64,000 nt of DNA from Bifidobacterium sp. (lineage in GTDB: Bacteria > Actinomycetota > Actinomycetes > Actinomycetales > Bifidobacteriaceae), in NCBI RefSeq assembly GCF_022647885.1, contig NZ_JALCLM010000001.1, positions 372,001 to 436,000 on the forward strand. The letters run 5' to 3'. The notes beneath the pieces were generated by a model. The model saw only the letters and a program-made list of their open reading frames with translations, was not told where the DNA came from and searched no databases. The position numbers and the translations under genes are program-made. Of this stretch, positions 46,201-54,408 are shown piece after piece (positions within the stretch are counted from its first letter, which is position 1; the number at the start of each line of letters is the position of its first letter).

Positions 46201-48199
46201 CATACTTGTTGAGACTGCAGCGCCTGAAGGATATGTAATCACCGATGATTTAGCAGCAGGCAAGATTATTGATGTGCAGTATGACAATGCCGATGCACAA
46301 GGCAATGTCGATATTGCTGAAGGTAATCAGCAAGGTAAGATTTCTGTCGTCAAGTCTGATGGTGATACGGGTAAGCCTTTAGCCGGCGCATTATTTGACC
46401 TATATAAATCTGATGGTACAAAGATTGCTAGTTTGCCTGCAACAGATGCCCAGGGCACTACTTCATATAGTGGTTTGGATGCTGGTGAATATTATGTGGT
46501 TGAGACTGCAGCTCCAGCGGGTTATGTAAAGGACGGAAAGCAACAAGCATTCACCATTTCCGGTGCAAATGGGAAAATTCAGCAGACTCTGGATGTATCG
46601 AATGCTGAGTTGACTGGTGCGGTGAAGTTGTCGAAGTCTGATGGTGATACGGGTAAGGCTTTGGCTGGTGCGGTGTTTGACTTGTTTAAGTCTGATGGTT
46701 CGAAGGTGGCTTCGGATTTGAAGACTGGTGAGGATGGCACGGTGTCGTTTGATGGGTTGAAGCCTGGTGATTATTACTTCGTAGAGACCGCCGCCCCCGC
46801 TGGCTATGTGTTTAATAGCAGTAAGCATTGGGATTTCACGGTTGATTTGCAGACTACAAGCAAGGTTGCGTCTGTGAAGGTGTCTAATGATCAGAAGACT
46901 GGTTCAGTGAAGTTGTCGAAGTCTGATGGTGATACGGGTAAGGCTTTGGCTGGTGCGGTGTTTGACTTGTTTAAGTCTGATGGTTCGAAGGTGGCTTCGG
47001 ATTTGAAGACTGGTGAGGATGGCACGGTGTCGTTTGATGGGTTGAAGCCTGGTGATTATTACTTCGTAGAGACCGCCGCCCCCGCTGGCTATGTGTTTAA
47101 TAGCAGTAAGCATTGGGATTTCACGGTTGATTTGCAGACTACAAGCAAGGTTGCGTCTGTGAAGGTGTCTAATGATCAGAAGACTGGTTCAGTGAAGTTG
47201 TCGAAGTCTGATGGTGATACGGGTAAGGCTTTGGCTGGTGCGGTGTTTGACTTGTTTAAGTCTGATGGTTCGAAGGTGGCTTCGGATTTGAAGACTGGTG
47301 AGGATGGCACGGTGTCGTTTGATGGGTTGAAGCCTGGTGATTATTACTTCGTAGAGACCGCTGCTCCTGCTGGGTTTGAGTTGAATGATACGAAGTTGCC
47401 GTTCACTGTTGATCTTCAGACTGAGTCCAAAGTTGCTTCTGTTGAGGCTACAAACATGGAGTTGACTGGTGCGGTGAAGTTGTCGAAGTCTGATGGTGAT
47501 ACGGGTAAGGCTTTGGCTGGTGCGGTGTTTGACTTGTTTAAGTCTGATGGTTCGAAGGTGGCTTCGGATTTGAAGACTGGTGAGGATGGCACGGTGTCGT
47601 TTGATGGGTTGAAGCCTGGTGATTATTACTTTGTAGAGACTGCTGCTCCTGCTGGTTACAAGCTTGATGGTGCTAAGTTGCCGTTTACTGTGGAGTTGCA
47701 GACTACTAAGAAGGTTGCGTCTGTTGAGGCTTCGAATGCTGAGTTGACTGGTGCGGTGAAGTTGTCGAAGTCTGATGGTGATACGGGTAAGGCTTTGGCT
47801 GGTGCGGTGTTTGACTTGTTTAAGTCTGATGGTTCGAAGGTGGCTTCGGATTTGAAGACTGGTGAGGATGGCACGGTGTCGTTTGATGGGTTGAAGCCTG
47901 GTGATTATTACTTTGTAGAGACTGCTGCTCCTGCTGGTTACAAGCTTGATGGTGCTAAGTTGCCGTTTACTGTGGAGTTGCAGACTGAACCCAAGGCAGC
48001 TTCCGTTGAAGCTAAGAACTTCAAGAAGCCTGTTACGCCAACTAACGGCACCACTACGAATAACAGCAGTAGTGATACCAAGCCTCTTGCGAAGACCGGA
48101 AGTGCGATCACAGGGCTAGCTTGGGCTTTCGGGATTCTAGTAGTTCTGGGTCTGGGTGTGTATGCAGTGAGGCTCGCTCTGTCGAAGAAAAAGCACTGA
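43265..48199 (+). CDS. Large wall-anchored adhesin with MSCRAMM-like modules, seven Cna-B domains and LAKTG
   Basis: 1644-aa surface protein. The signal peptide runs to about SAMADD. A first adhesion module (about 55-190) is followed by about five collagen-binding-type beta modules of 120-140 aa (each with a TxTDxxPSG-like strand), to about 915. Seven Cna-B (SpaA) domains follow from about 925 to 1590; the last five share the same 60-70 residues (VKLSKSDGDTGKALAGAVFD and on) with E-box YYFVETAAPAGY. The end is LAKTG (1608-1612), a helix and KKKH. It likely binds host glycoproteins, the repeats acting as a stalk. No sortase is adjacent. Confidence 0.92.
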   Translation: MKDIQVRAKRRGLVKRVLTFFVAVATMMVFFQGTTRSAMADDQDASTDITQCLPAPVAPATEKTIITKASVEFTDKDGNTVANDAVDQNTSVKLDYTWAIPNGLKEGCVKSGSTFTFKLPTGVKYVPGSGSLGDYGKYVIAEDGTVTFTFNDKVETEDNVSGTFFYNSSISSSDTPGAQQITIPTTEGPQTTGFVVNPTGGSDISKTGALTGVNASGSNPTGITWNVTVNTSGKQLTNATVTDPMPSSTDKTVTTTLKKVTVYPLTIDLNGNVTGTGDALTEGTDYTVDSQGTVTFVGDYAKTRNAFKIQYDSDIDSSTVPDGTSLAFKNVATLNNDGKEFPADATVYASYASLVTKSYDGPDSKGGQIYNWHIDYNKGEGNLPANTTLVDTLSDGQVFSGTPKLTYTDGSAVDTSDYTISYSANNTVMTVTFPNGLKKAVKLSYQSHVVNAIDDDKSVTISNKATSNGQSSEKSSGYLGQQGLVKNLGDVDYNNKTVGWNFDINEARQSMPNWTLTDTVPSGLTVDYSSFVLKNKDTGVTYVEGKDFKVTPTATGFTVQFIGDLASNADSWYTLAYTTSFDTTKLTKADNNTWTNKASARWGQGGTDSHVNESNKPFRPTTNFVNDGSKSGSYNAISKEITWSVLANYRQGELKGATISDPMPSGQEYVDGSAKLYEVAITKGGGYTLGSNVGTDENLKYDSETKTLTASLPDGSTKAYLLIFRTSFANDVIITANPSGVTNTASYTNADKSADLTATVSVANQGNFVEKSGSQDSKDSAYAVWQMWVNKSQSTLNNAVVTDTPSTNQVFDESSVVIYPGTVSADGKTYTPNTDKALVLGKDYKVDVQTDSTTGQQTFKISFLNQINSAYLVEYRSLINSAKSNDTLTNSASFNADQQQAKQTTESKPVAVVNNGGSAQGQNTNILLTKKDTDTNKALEGASFELWSVSGGAKGMKLRSGTTDADGNINWKNIKSGKYILVETAAPEGYVITDDLAAGKIIDVQYDNADAQGNVDIAEGNQQGKISVVKSDGDTGKPLAGALFDLYKSDGTKIASLPATDAQGTTSYSGLDAGEYYVVETAAPAGYVKDGKQQAFTISGANGKIQQTLDVSNAELTGAVKLSKSDGDTGKALAGAVFDLFKSDGSKVASDLKTGEDGTVSFDGLKPGDYYFVETAAPAGYVFNSSKHWDFTVDLQTTSKVASVKVSNDQKTGSVKLSKSDGDTGKALAGAVFDLFKSDGSKVASDLKTGEDGTVSFDGLKPGDYYFVETAAPAGYVFNSSKHWDFTVDLQTTSKVASVKVSNDQKTGSVKLSKSDGDTGKALAGAVFDLFKSDGSKVASDLKTGEDGTVSFDGLKPGDYYFVETAAPAGFELNDTKLPFTVDLQTESKVASVEATNMELTGAVKLSKSDGDTGKALAGAVFDLFKSDGSKVASDLKTGEDGTVSFDGLKPGDYYFVETAAPAGYKLDGAKLPFTVELQTTKKVASVEASNAELTGAVKLSKSDGDTGKALAGAVFDLFKSDGSKVASDLKTGEDGTVSFDGLKPGDYYFVETAAPAGYKLDGAKLPFTVELQTEPKAASVEAKNFKKPVTPTNGTTTNNSSSDTKPLAKTGSAITGLAWAFGILVVLGLGVYAVRLALSKKKH
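46625..48040 (+). repeat. Five near-identical 282-285-bp tandem repeats in the adhesin gene
   Basis: Units start at 46625, 46910, 47195, 47477 and 47759 (periods 285, 285, 282, 282). The first two units look identical over nearly all of their length, and the first 150 bp or so of all five are the same down to third codon positions; only the last 90-120 bp differ. Such identity points to recent duplication or gene conversion. Confidence 0.92.
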
Positions 48200-48271
48200 T
48201 TAACTGCAAAGTCGGTGTCTGCTGAGCTTCTAGGAAGTGGACGCCGGCTGGTTTAGTCAGCTTTGCTGCTC

Positions 48272-48317
48272 ATAGCGCTGTGTGCTTGGAAAATATCATT
48301 CAAGCACACAGCGCTAT
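48272..48317. terminator. Terminator after the adhesin gene
   Basis: Perfect 17-bp arms (48272-48288 and 48301-48317; core GCGCTGTGTGCTTG) around a 12-nt loop, 70 bp after the adhesin stop, followed by a T-rich stretch. Confidence 0.8.
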
Positions 48318-48442
48318 TGTATTGTTGCTGGATGCCTATGTATTTTGCCTAGCTCGATTGGTTCACTCACAGCGCGGACCTGAGTAAATTACTCAGTATT
48401 CATAGAGAGAGCTCTCTGCGCATGATGCAGCTGTATAAAGAA

Positions 48443-48483
48443 AAACCCTCGGACCGTTGGTATTCCAACAGTTCCGAGGGTTT
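48443..48483 (-). terminator. Terminator of tRNA-Leu
   Basis: AAACCCTCGGA pairs with TCCGAGGGTTT, and a further CGTTGG/CCAACAG pairing with one mismatch closes on a TATT loop. On the minus strand it lies 20 nt after the tRNA and is followed by TTTTT. Confidence 0.8.
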
Positions 48484-48502
48484 CACTTTCGTTTTACTCT
48501 CG

Positions 48503-48585
48503 TGCGCGCGGGGGGAGTTGAACCCCCACGACCTTGCGATCACTGGCACCTGAAGCCAGCGCGTCTACCATTCCGCCACGCGCGC
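48503..48585 (-). tRNA. tRNA-Leu (CAG)
   Basis: On the minus strand the 83-nt gene folds as a cloverleaf: acceptor GCGCGCG/CGCGCGC with discriminator A, anticodon stem CTGGC/GCCAG with loop TTCAGGT (anticodon CAG), the longer variable arm of class II tRNAs, and T stem GGGGG/CCCCC with loop TTCAACT. CCA is not encoded. Confidence 0.93.
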
Positions 48586-48731
48586 AGACAAACGACAAAA
48601 CTAGCACTAATCGTATGCGCGAAGCAAATCCGCGTGTCTGAAAAGTCGCGGTTTTCAGCTCCTGATACGCCCCGAAAAATTCACGCTGCGATATACGTTT
48701 AGAGATGTATCGCGAGGGCCAGAGAATGTTT

Positions 48732-50084
48732 TTAGCCGCGTGAACCGCTTGCATAAAAACGAGCTAGTGTTTCATCTTTGAACTCATCGAAATATCCACC
48801 GTCGATGGATAGACGAATGTCATCGAGTAATTTCACAAAAAAGTGCTCATTGTGGATAGTGGCTAGTGTGAACCCATTGAATTCTCGAGCTCTCAACAAG
48901 TGGTCAACATAGGCGCGGGAGTAGTTGCGACAGGTGTAGCAGTCGCAGCCTTCCTCGAGTGGGCGGAAGTCATGCTTAAACTGTGCGCGCTTCACATTCC
49001 AGCGTCCATCGCGGGTAAAGATAGCTCCGTTGCGCCCGTTGCGCGCTGGAGCCACGCAATCGAAAGTATCTCCACCGTTTTCCACTGCATTGAAAATATC
49101 GTTCACTGCGGCGATGCCAAGTACATGCCTCGGCCTAGATTCCGGCATCTCATCGCATATCCAAGCACAAGTCTGTCCAAGAAGTTGCTTCTCAATAGCC
49201 CCTCCTATGCCTACGCCATCAAAATCTAAAGAAGCAATTTGAGAGGCCGCGAGTCGGCGCAGATCTTCGTAGTTAGCACCTTGAACCACACCAAATAGAG
49301 CTTGGTAGGGTTTTCCCAAACGTGCAGCTGTCAGTTTTTCATGTTCGCTTACGCAGCGTTGTGCCCAACGAAAAGTCCGTTCAACTGACTGTTCTTGGTA
49401 ACTTCGTGTATTCATCAAGGTGGTGAGTTCATCAAAGGCAAACATAATATCCGCGCCAATTTTGTGTTGAATCCCCATAGATATCTCGGCAGAAAAACGG
49501 TGTAAGGAACCGTTCAGTGGAGATTTGAACGTGACGCCGTCCTCATCAACGAAGGCCATGCGCTCTTTGCCATCGGCGATTACGTCGTCGGATTTCATTC
49601 CTTGGACATCCATAGCAAGAGTCTTCTTGAAACCTGCGCCAAGAGACAGTACTTGGAAGCCACCTGAATCCGTATATGTTGGGCCGCTCCAGTTCATAAA
49701 TCGAGCGAGGCCACCTGCTTCATCTAGCACATCCTCGCCTGGGCGCTCAAACAAATGGAAAGCATTCGAGAGCAGACACTGTGCACCTAGCTCCTTCATT
49801 TGCTCAGGAAGCACCGCCTTCATTGCGCTTTGGGTTGCAACAGGCACGAATGCGGGGGTGTGGATATCGCCATGTGGGGTATGAATGACGCCAGTGCGTC
49901 CATGCCGTTTTCCGGCTCGTCCCAAACCTTTAACACTGTCGTCTAAACGAGTAACTATGTCAAAGCTGAATGCGCTTCTATCCCCGGGTTTGTCCTTTAT
50001 ACTTCCTAGCGGGTTCACAATCGGTGTCATGGACACCACTGTAGCGGTCAAGGTCCGACTAAAGGTTGACTTCAGTGTGGTCAT
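48732..50084 (-). CDS. tgt: tRNA-guanine transglycosylase (queuine tRNA-ribosyltransferase)
   Basis: 450-aa enzyme that replaces guanine 34 with a queuosine precursor in GUN-anticodon tRNAs. TYTDSGGFQVLSLG holds the substrate-pocket Asp, GVGIGGAIEKQ the catalytic-site loop, and CDCYTCRNYSRAYVDHLL the zinc ligands (three Cys and one His). It is 60-70 residues longer than typical Tgt (about 375-380) because of the N-terminal extension before FSFDIVTRL; ATG 50030 is also possible, and neither start has a good ribosome binding site. Confidence 0.93.
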   Translation of the reverse strand: MTTLKSTFSRTLTATVVSMTPIVNPLGSIKDKPGDRSAFSFDIVTRLDDSVKGLGRAGKRHGRTGVIHTPHGDIHTPAFVPVATQSAMKAVLPEQMKELGAQCLLSNAFHLFERPGEDVLDEAGGLARFMNWSGPTYTDSGGFQVLSLGAGFKKTLAMDVQGMKSDDVIADGKERMAFVDEDGVTFKSPLNGSLHRFSAEISMGIQHKIGADIMFAFDELTTLMNTRSYQEQSVERTFRWAQRCVSEHEKLTAARLGKPYQALFGVVQGANYEDLRRLAASQIASLDFDGVGIGGAIEKQLLGQTCAWICDEMPESRPRHVLGIAAVNDIFNAVENGGDTFDCVAPARNGRNGAIFTRDGRWNVKRAQFKHDFRPLEEGCDCYTCRNYSRAYVDHLLRAREFNGFTLATIHNEHFFVKLLDDIRLSIDGGYFDEFKDETLARFYASGSRG

Positions 50085-50444
50085 GCTGATGGAACCGCTA
50101 ATTGTTCTGTTCTATGTTGCTATGATTTGGCGTTATTGTATGAAGTGCAGATAATCTCGTTGATATAAGACGATTGCTGTCCGCCATTGGCAGAACGTTT
50201 GTTATCCTAACGTTGAGTGGCTAAAAGGGCGTCATTTAGGCTATATATCTTGATTTTCTGACCTTTTCCCATGGTGTTCAGTGGAGAATTCGCTCCCTTC
50301 TTACAACAAACACTCAGAAAACTTCCAGTACCAGTATCTTTACTTCTATATAGCAGTTGAATGAAGGCAGCACGGAGAGGCTCCCGTTGGGGTCGCTGTG
50401 GTGCGGCTGGTAAGCGTACCGCAGGAAGTTGTTAAGGAGTAGTA
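50085..50444. promoter_or_regulatory. Divergent region between tgt and the HtrA protease
   Basis: 360 bp without a gene. It must carry both promoters. AACGTT occurs twice 9 bp apart (near 50193-50214) and a TATATAG lies near 50350 as a possible -10 for the protease gene. AAGGAG 5 nt before ATG 50445 is a strong ribosome binding site. No HAIR or CIRCE element was recognised. Confidence 0.35.
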
Positions 50445-52526
50445 ATGGCAGAAGAACATAATCTGTATCCGTGGAAGGGGCCGGACGATGATTCGTCATG
50501 GCAGCCCAGCCATATAGCCAAAGGCAATGATGCATCACAAGGCGAGAACGCGGATCAGGATAACCATACGGATTCACACGGAGAAGTAGCAGAATCGCCA
50601 AGCTCGCAGGACACACAGGAAACGCAAAACTTCACTGATTTTGGCGTTCCTTCAATTCCTGCTCTTTCTGGAAACTTGGATGAGCAGAGTACTACAGCTC
50701 TGCCCACTGTTCATTCGGAGAACGACACACATGCAGATGACGAGGATCAGCAAACACATGTAATTCCTACGGGAGATAATGCTGATACATTTGCGTTCAA
50801 TGATTTAGGAAGCGGCAGTCAGCGATATGACGGCTTTGTGGCTCCTCGCTCGCCTGAACAGCCTGCCCAAGATCAGCCCAGTGCAAATGCTTCATTCCAA
50901 GCAGCACCTTCGTATGCTTCAGAGCAAACACAGCAACCATCCCAGCAACCGGAGCAAGCGCAATACGGGCAGCCAGAACAGTATGGCAGCAATGCTTCTA
51001 ACGGGGTCCAGGGAGGTGCTGAGGAAACGCAGCCAGTTTCACCGCAGTACCGTCCAGCACCGCAGTATGGCGCATATGCACCTCAGCAAGAAACAGCTCA
51101 ACAACAGCCGCAACCACAAAGTGCGAACGCACAATATGGCAGTCAGCAGGGTCAATACAATCCCTTTACTCCTGAATACGGCAATATGAATCAGAATCAG
51201 CAGGGTAATCCAGCTGGAGGTCAGTTCCCAGGGCAAGGGCCAACTCCGCAAGGTCAAAATGGGCCGCAGAAAGGTGGCAGTGGCAAGGGCGGTAGCAAGA
51301 CTCTGAACACTGTTCTTGTAGCAGTTATTGCGGCAGTATTGAGCGCTGCGCTGATGCTCGGTTTAGGTTGGGCTGCAATTTCAAGTGGGTTGATTTCTGC
51401 ACCAACAACATCATCGCTGTCTAGCATTAATTCGAATTCCTCGGGTTCTGGAAGCGCAACAGCTAAGTCTGGTGAGGCAGCTGACTGGCAGGCCGTAAGT
51501 AAGAGCGTCTCCAATTCTGTGGTTGCCATCGATACCGTGGTATCTGGTGGTACCGCTAAAGGATCAGGTGCCATAATCGACACCTCTGGTGATGTCGTTA
51601 CCAACAACCACGTTGTTGAAGGTGCTACTCAGATTCAAGTCACCTTGTCTAGCGGGCAGATTTACTCAGCCAAGGTAGTGGGTACCGATACAACCACTGA
51701 TTTAGCAGTGATAAAGATTGAGAATCCGCCGAGTGATTTGCAAGCAATAACATTTGCTGATTCGGACAGTCTGGCGGTGGGTGAGAGCGTAATGGCTATC
51801 GGTAATCCTTTGGGATATGACAACACTGCCACCACAGGTATTGTCTCAGCATTGAACAGGCCAGTTTCCGTGATGGATGACACCAACACCACTATTGTGA
51901 CGAACGCTGTACAGATAGATGCCGCTATCAACCCAGGTAATTCTGGTGGACCAACATTTAATGCAGCTGGTCAGGTTATCGGTATCAATTCCTCTATCGC
52001 TTCAACTGCTACTACCAGTTCGAGTGCGGGATCGATTGGTATTGGTTTTGCGATTCCATCCAATCTGGTGAAGCGAGTTGCAAACGAGATCATTAAGAAC
52101 GGATCCGTCCAGCACGTTGTTCTTGGCATTACCATCCAAAGTGCAACCGCTGAAGCTGATGGTGTTACCCGTGCAGGAGCACAGGTAACCAAGGTAACTT
52201 CAGGCAGTGCTGCTGCAAATGGCGGAGTTAAAGCCGGAGATACTATCGTTGCTTTCAACGGCAACGCAGTGAATAGCAACTATGCACTGCTGGGCTATGT
52301 TCGCGCATCTGCACTAAATGACAAAGTGACATTGACGGTGGTTCGTAGTGGAAAGACCTTAGATTTGAGTGTGACTTTGGATCAGAAGGAAGCAGCTGTC
52401 TCTGGTTCGTCGAAATCAGATTCTAATGACAGCGGTAATTCCGGCGGCTCCGGCTCTGATGGAGATTCTGGAAGTGGGTCAGATGATGGTGGTCTGACCG
52501 ACCCTTATGGACTGTTTGGTAACTAG
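50445..52526 (+). CDS. HtrA/DegP-type membrane-anchored serine protease with PDZ domain
   Basis: 693-aa quality-control protease facing the cell exterior. About 285 cytosolic residues rich in Gln/Pro/Ala/Tyr come first, then a helix (about 288-312). The trypsin-like domain has His389 in TNNHVVEG, Asp419 in DLAVIK and Ser500 in GNSGGP. One PDZ domain (about 565-650) and a Ser/Gly/Asp-rich tail follow. The long Gln-rich cytosolic part is common in actinobacterial HtrA proteins. Confidence 0.93.
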   Translation: MAEEHNLYPWKGPDDDSSWQPSHIAKGNDASQGENADQDNHTDSHGEVAESPSSQDTQETQNFTDFGVPSIPALSGNLDEQSTTALPTVHSENDTHADDEDQQTHVIPTGDNADTFAFNDLGSGSQRYDGFVAPRSPEQPAQDQPSANASFQAAPSYASEQTQQPSQQPEQAQYGQPEQYGSNASNGVQGGAEETQPVSPQYRPAPQYGAYAPQQETAQQQPQPQSANAQYGSQQGQYNPFTPEYGNMNQNQQGNPAGGQFPGQGPTPQGQNGPQKGGSGKGGSKTLNTVLVAVIAAVLSAALMLGLGWAAISSGLISAPTTSSLSSINSNSSGSGSATAKSGEAADWQAVSKSVSNSVVAIDTVVSGGTAKGSGAIIDTSGDVVTNNHVVEGATQIQVTLSSGQIYSAKVVGTDTTTDLAVIKIENPPSDLQAITFADSDSLAVGESVMAIGNPLGYDNTATTGIVSALNRPVSVMDDTNTTIVTNAVQIDAAINPGNSGGPTFNAAGQVIGINSSIASTATTSSSAGSIGIGFAIPSNLVKRVANEIIKNGSVQHVVLGITIQSATAEADGVTRAGAQVTKVTSGSAAANGGVKAGDTIVAFNGNAVNSNYALLGYVRASALNDKVTLTVVRSGKTLDLSVTLDQKEAAVSGSSKSDSNDSGNSGGSGSDGDSGSGSDDGGLTDPYGLFGN

Positions 52527-52546
52527 ATTCCGAACACCATCGTGTG

Positions 52547-52588
52547 ATGAGGCTGTGCAGCAGACAATATTCTGCTGCACAGCCTCAT
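52547..52588 (+). terminator. Terminator after the HtrA gene
   Basis: Arms of 17 nt (52547-52563 and 52572-52588; core GGCTGTGCAGCAG) pair perfectly, with one more A-T pair at the loop. It lies 20 bp after the stop codon. Confidence 0.85.
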
Positions 52589-52669
52589 TCGTTATCGTTG
52601 TATGCATGGTTTTTGTCCAAAACCATAAAAAATCGGCAATTCTGTGGTGAAATTCCGTACCGATTCCGA

Positions 52670-52767
52670 TTGTGTAGGGTTTTTGACGAGTACGTAGAAT
52701 GCGTCGCGCGGAATTCCGCCATTTGTGAGTCAGCATAGGTTCTGTGCTCCATAAAATCCCTACACAA
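52670..52767. repeat. Inverted-repeat element A
   Basis: A 98-bp segment bounded by TTGTGTAG and CTACACAA; with imperfect pairing the ends extend to CGATT (52661) and AATCG (52775), about 20 of 24 positions paired. Its centre contains GGAATTCCGCCATT (52710-52723). A second copy with the same ends and centre, inverted, lies at 61104-61212. It codes for nothing visible. A MITE-like or structured-RNA nature is possible. Confidence 0.7.
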
Positions 52768-52809
52768 ACGAATCGATCCGGCGTGATTCCTCTGTTGTTG
52801 TGCTCTGGC

Positions 52810-54345
52810 ATGAGTTACCCTGTACACGTGAATGAAACAATGCTATCCGATCAGGAAAATCCAGTTCAGAGTGCCGATACGGCACCAGCCAAGGCAGTAT
52901 CCGCACAATCTGCGAGCCCTCTCAAAGTGGCTGTTATAGGTGCTGGCCCAGCTGGAGTGTATGCCTCGGATATCCTCTTGAGACAGCTCAAACAATCAGG
53001 CGAAGAACTCGGTTTAGGTAGCAGTGCTCGCGTTGATATTTTCGAGAAGCTCCCCGTTCCTTTTGGACTGGTTCGATATGGTGTTGCACCAGATCACCCG
53101 AGTATCAAATTCATTGCCGGTGCGTTGCAAAAAACTCTTGATAACCCCAATATCCACCTGTATGCCGATGTCGAATTCGGCAAGGATATTACGCTTGATG
53201 ATTTACAGCAGCGCTATGATGCAGTTCTTTTTGCTACAGGTGCTACTGAAGATCGTCTCCTAGATATACCAGGTCATGAGTTGGAAGGTGTACATGGCGC
53301 AGCACGGTTCGTTGAGTGGTATGACGGTTACCCCACAGGAACTGATGTTTGGCCATTACAGGCTCAAGAAGTCGCTGTGATTGGTGGCGGCAATGTTGCC
53401 ATGGATGTTGCAAGAATTTTGGTGCGTAGACCAGATGATCTGCTCAATACCGACATTCCTGAGAATGTGTATGAAGGTTTGCAACACAATGAGACTCGTG
53501 ATCTGCACTTGTTTGTGCGCAGAGGGCCAGCACAAGCGAAGTTCTCAGTCCAAGAACTCCGAGAGCTGGAGAAACTTCCTGGGGTGCAAATCATCATCGA
53601 AGAAGACGATTTCGAATTAGATGATGAAACACTCCAACGAGCAAGTGAAGATAAGCTGACACGTCAGATGCTTGAGGAGCTTTATACCATTCGGGAAATG
53701 GCTGAGGATATGGAAGACGACGGTGAGACTGATTTCGAAGGAAACCCTTCAGATCGCCGCTATCATATCCATTTCTTCTCATCGCCGACTGAGATTCTTG
53801 GGTCAGATGGCAAGGTGAAAGCTATCCGTGTTGAGCGTACTGAGGTTGATCCTGAAGGTCACCTCACGGGTACAGGAGAGAGCGTTGATTATCCTGTTCA
53901 AGCGGTCTATCACGCGATTGGGTATCGTCCTGCTCAAGTGCCAGGCATTCCGTACGATCAAAGTCATTTCACATTGGCAAATGTTGGTGGTCGAGTCTTT
54001 ACTGCCCCTGAGTCAGAAGGTGGCAAGAGAATACCTGGTTTGTATGCTACTGGCTGGGCAAAACGTGGGCCAGTTGGTCTTATTGGTTCGACCAAATCCG
54101 ATGCATTGGAAACTGTTTCAAATCTCATCGAAGATTTGTCTGTGGAGAAGAGGCAAGATTCTCGGGCACCAGACCGCAGTGCAACATCAATCGAAGAATT
54201 GCTCGAGAGCAGGGGAGTGCACCCAATCAGCTTTGCCGGTTGGCAGAAAATCGACGAGTATGAGCATTCGTCAGGTGCAGCTGCCGGCCGTGAACATATC
54301 AAAGTGGTTGACCCCGATGAGATGCGTCGCATCGCTTTAGGATGA
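52810..54345 (+). CDS. fprA: Ferredoxin/adrenodoxin-type NADP+ reductase (FprA-like)
   Basis: Flavoprotein moving electrons between NADPH and ferredoxin. VAVIGAGPAGVYASDIL is the FAD-binding fold, VPFGLVRYGVAPDHPSIK the family signature, AVIGGGNVAMDVARIL the NADP fold, and ATGWAKRGPVGLIGST the late FAD contact. 511 aa from ATG 52810; the open frame begins at a GTG at 52744 inside the repeat element, which I reject because the extra residues are not family-like. No clear ribosome binding site precedes either start; the first 30 residues look disordered. Confidence 0.9.
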   Translation: MSYPVHVNETMLSDQENPVQSADTAPAKAVSAQSASPLKVAVIGAGPAGVYASDILLRQLKQSGEELGLGSSARVDIFEKLPVPFGLVRYGVAPDHPSIKFIAGALQKTLDNPNIHLYADVEFGKDITLDDLQQRYDAVLFATGATEDRLLDIPGHELEGVHGAARFVEWYDGYPTGTDVWPLQAQEVAVIGGGNVAMDVARILVRRPDDLLNTDIPENVYEGLQHNETRDLHLFVRRGPAQAKFSVQELRELEKLPGVQIIIEEDDFELDDETLQRASEDKLTRQMLEELYTIREMAEDMEDDGETDFEGNPSDRRYHIHFFSSPTEILGSDGKVKAIRVERTEVDPEGHLTGTGESVDYPVQAVYHAIGYRPAQVPGIPYDQSHFTLANVGGRVFTAPESEGGKRIPGLYATGWAKRGPVGLIGSTKSDALETVSNLIEDLSVEKRQDSRAPDRSATSIEELLESRGVHPISFAGWQKIDEYEHSSGAAAGREHIKVVDPDEMRRIALG

Positions 54346-54408
54346 TGACTAGCATGCGTTCAGCGTGTAATCAGAAAAACACCAGCGTATTTCGTTATCC
54401 TAATTAAC

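Noticed and set aside
46463-47113. Long antisense frames in the adhesin repeats
   Set aside because: They repeat with the Cna-B units and arise from the codon pattern of the sense gene.
48494-48754. Minus-strand frame covering the tRNA-Leu
   Set aside because: It runs through the tRNA and the end of tgt and has no ribosome binding site.
52744-52809. N-terminal extension of the ferredoxin reductase from GTG 52744
   Set aside because: It lies inside the inverted-repeat element and is not family-like.
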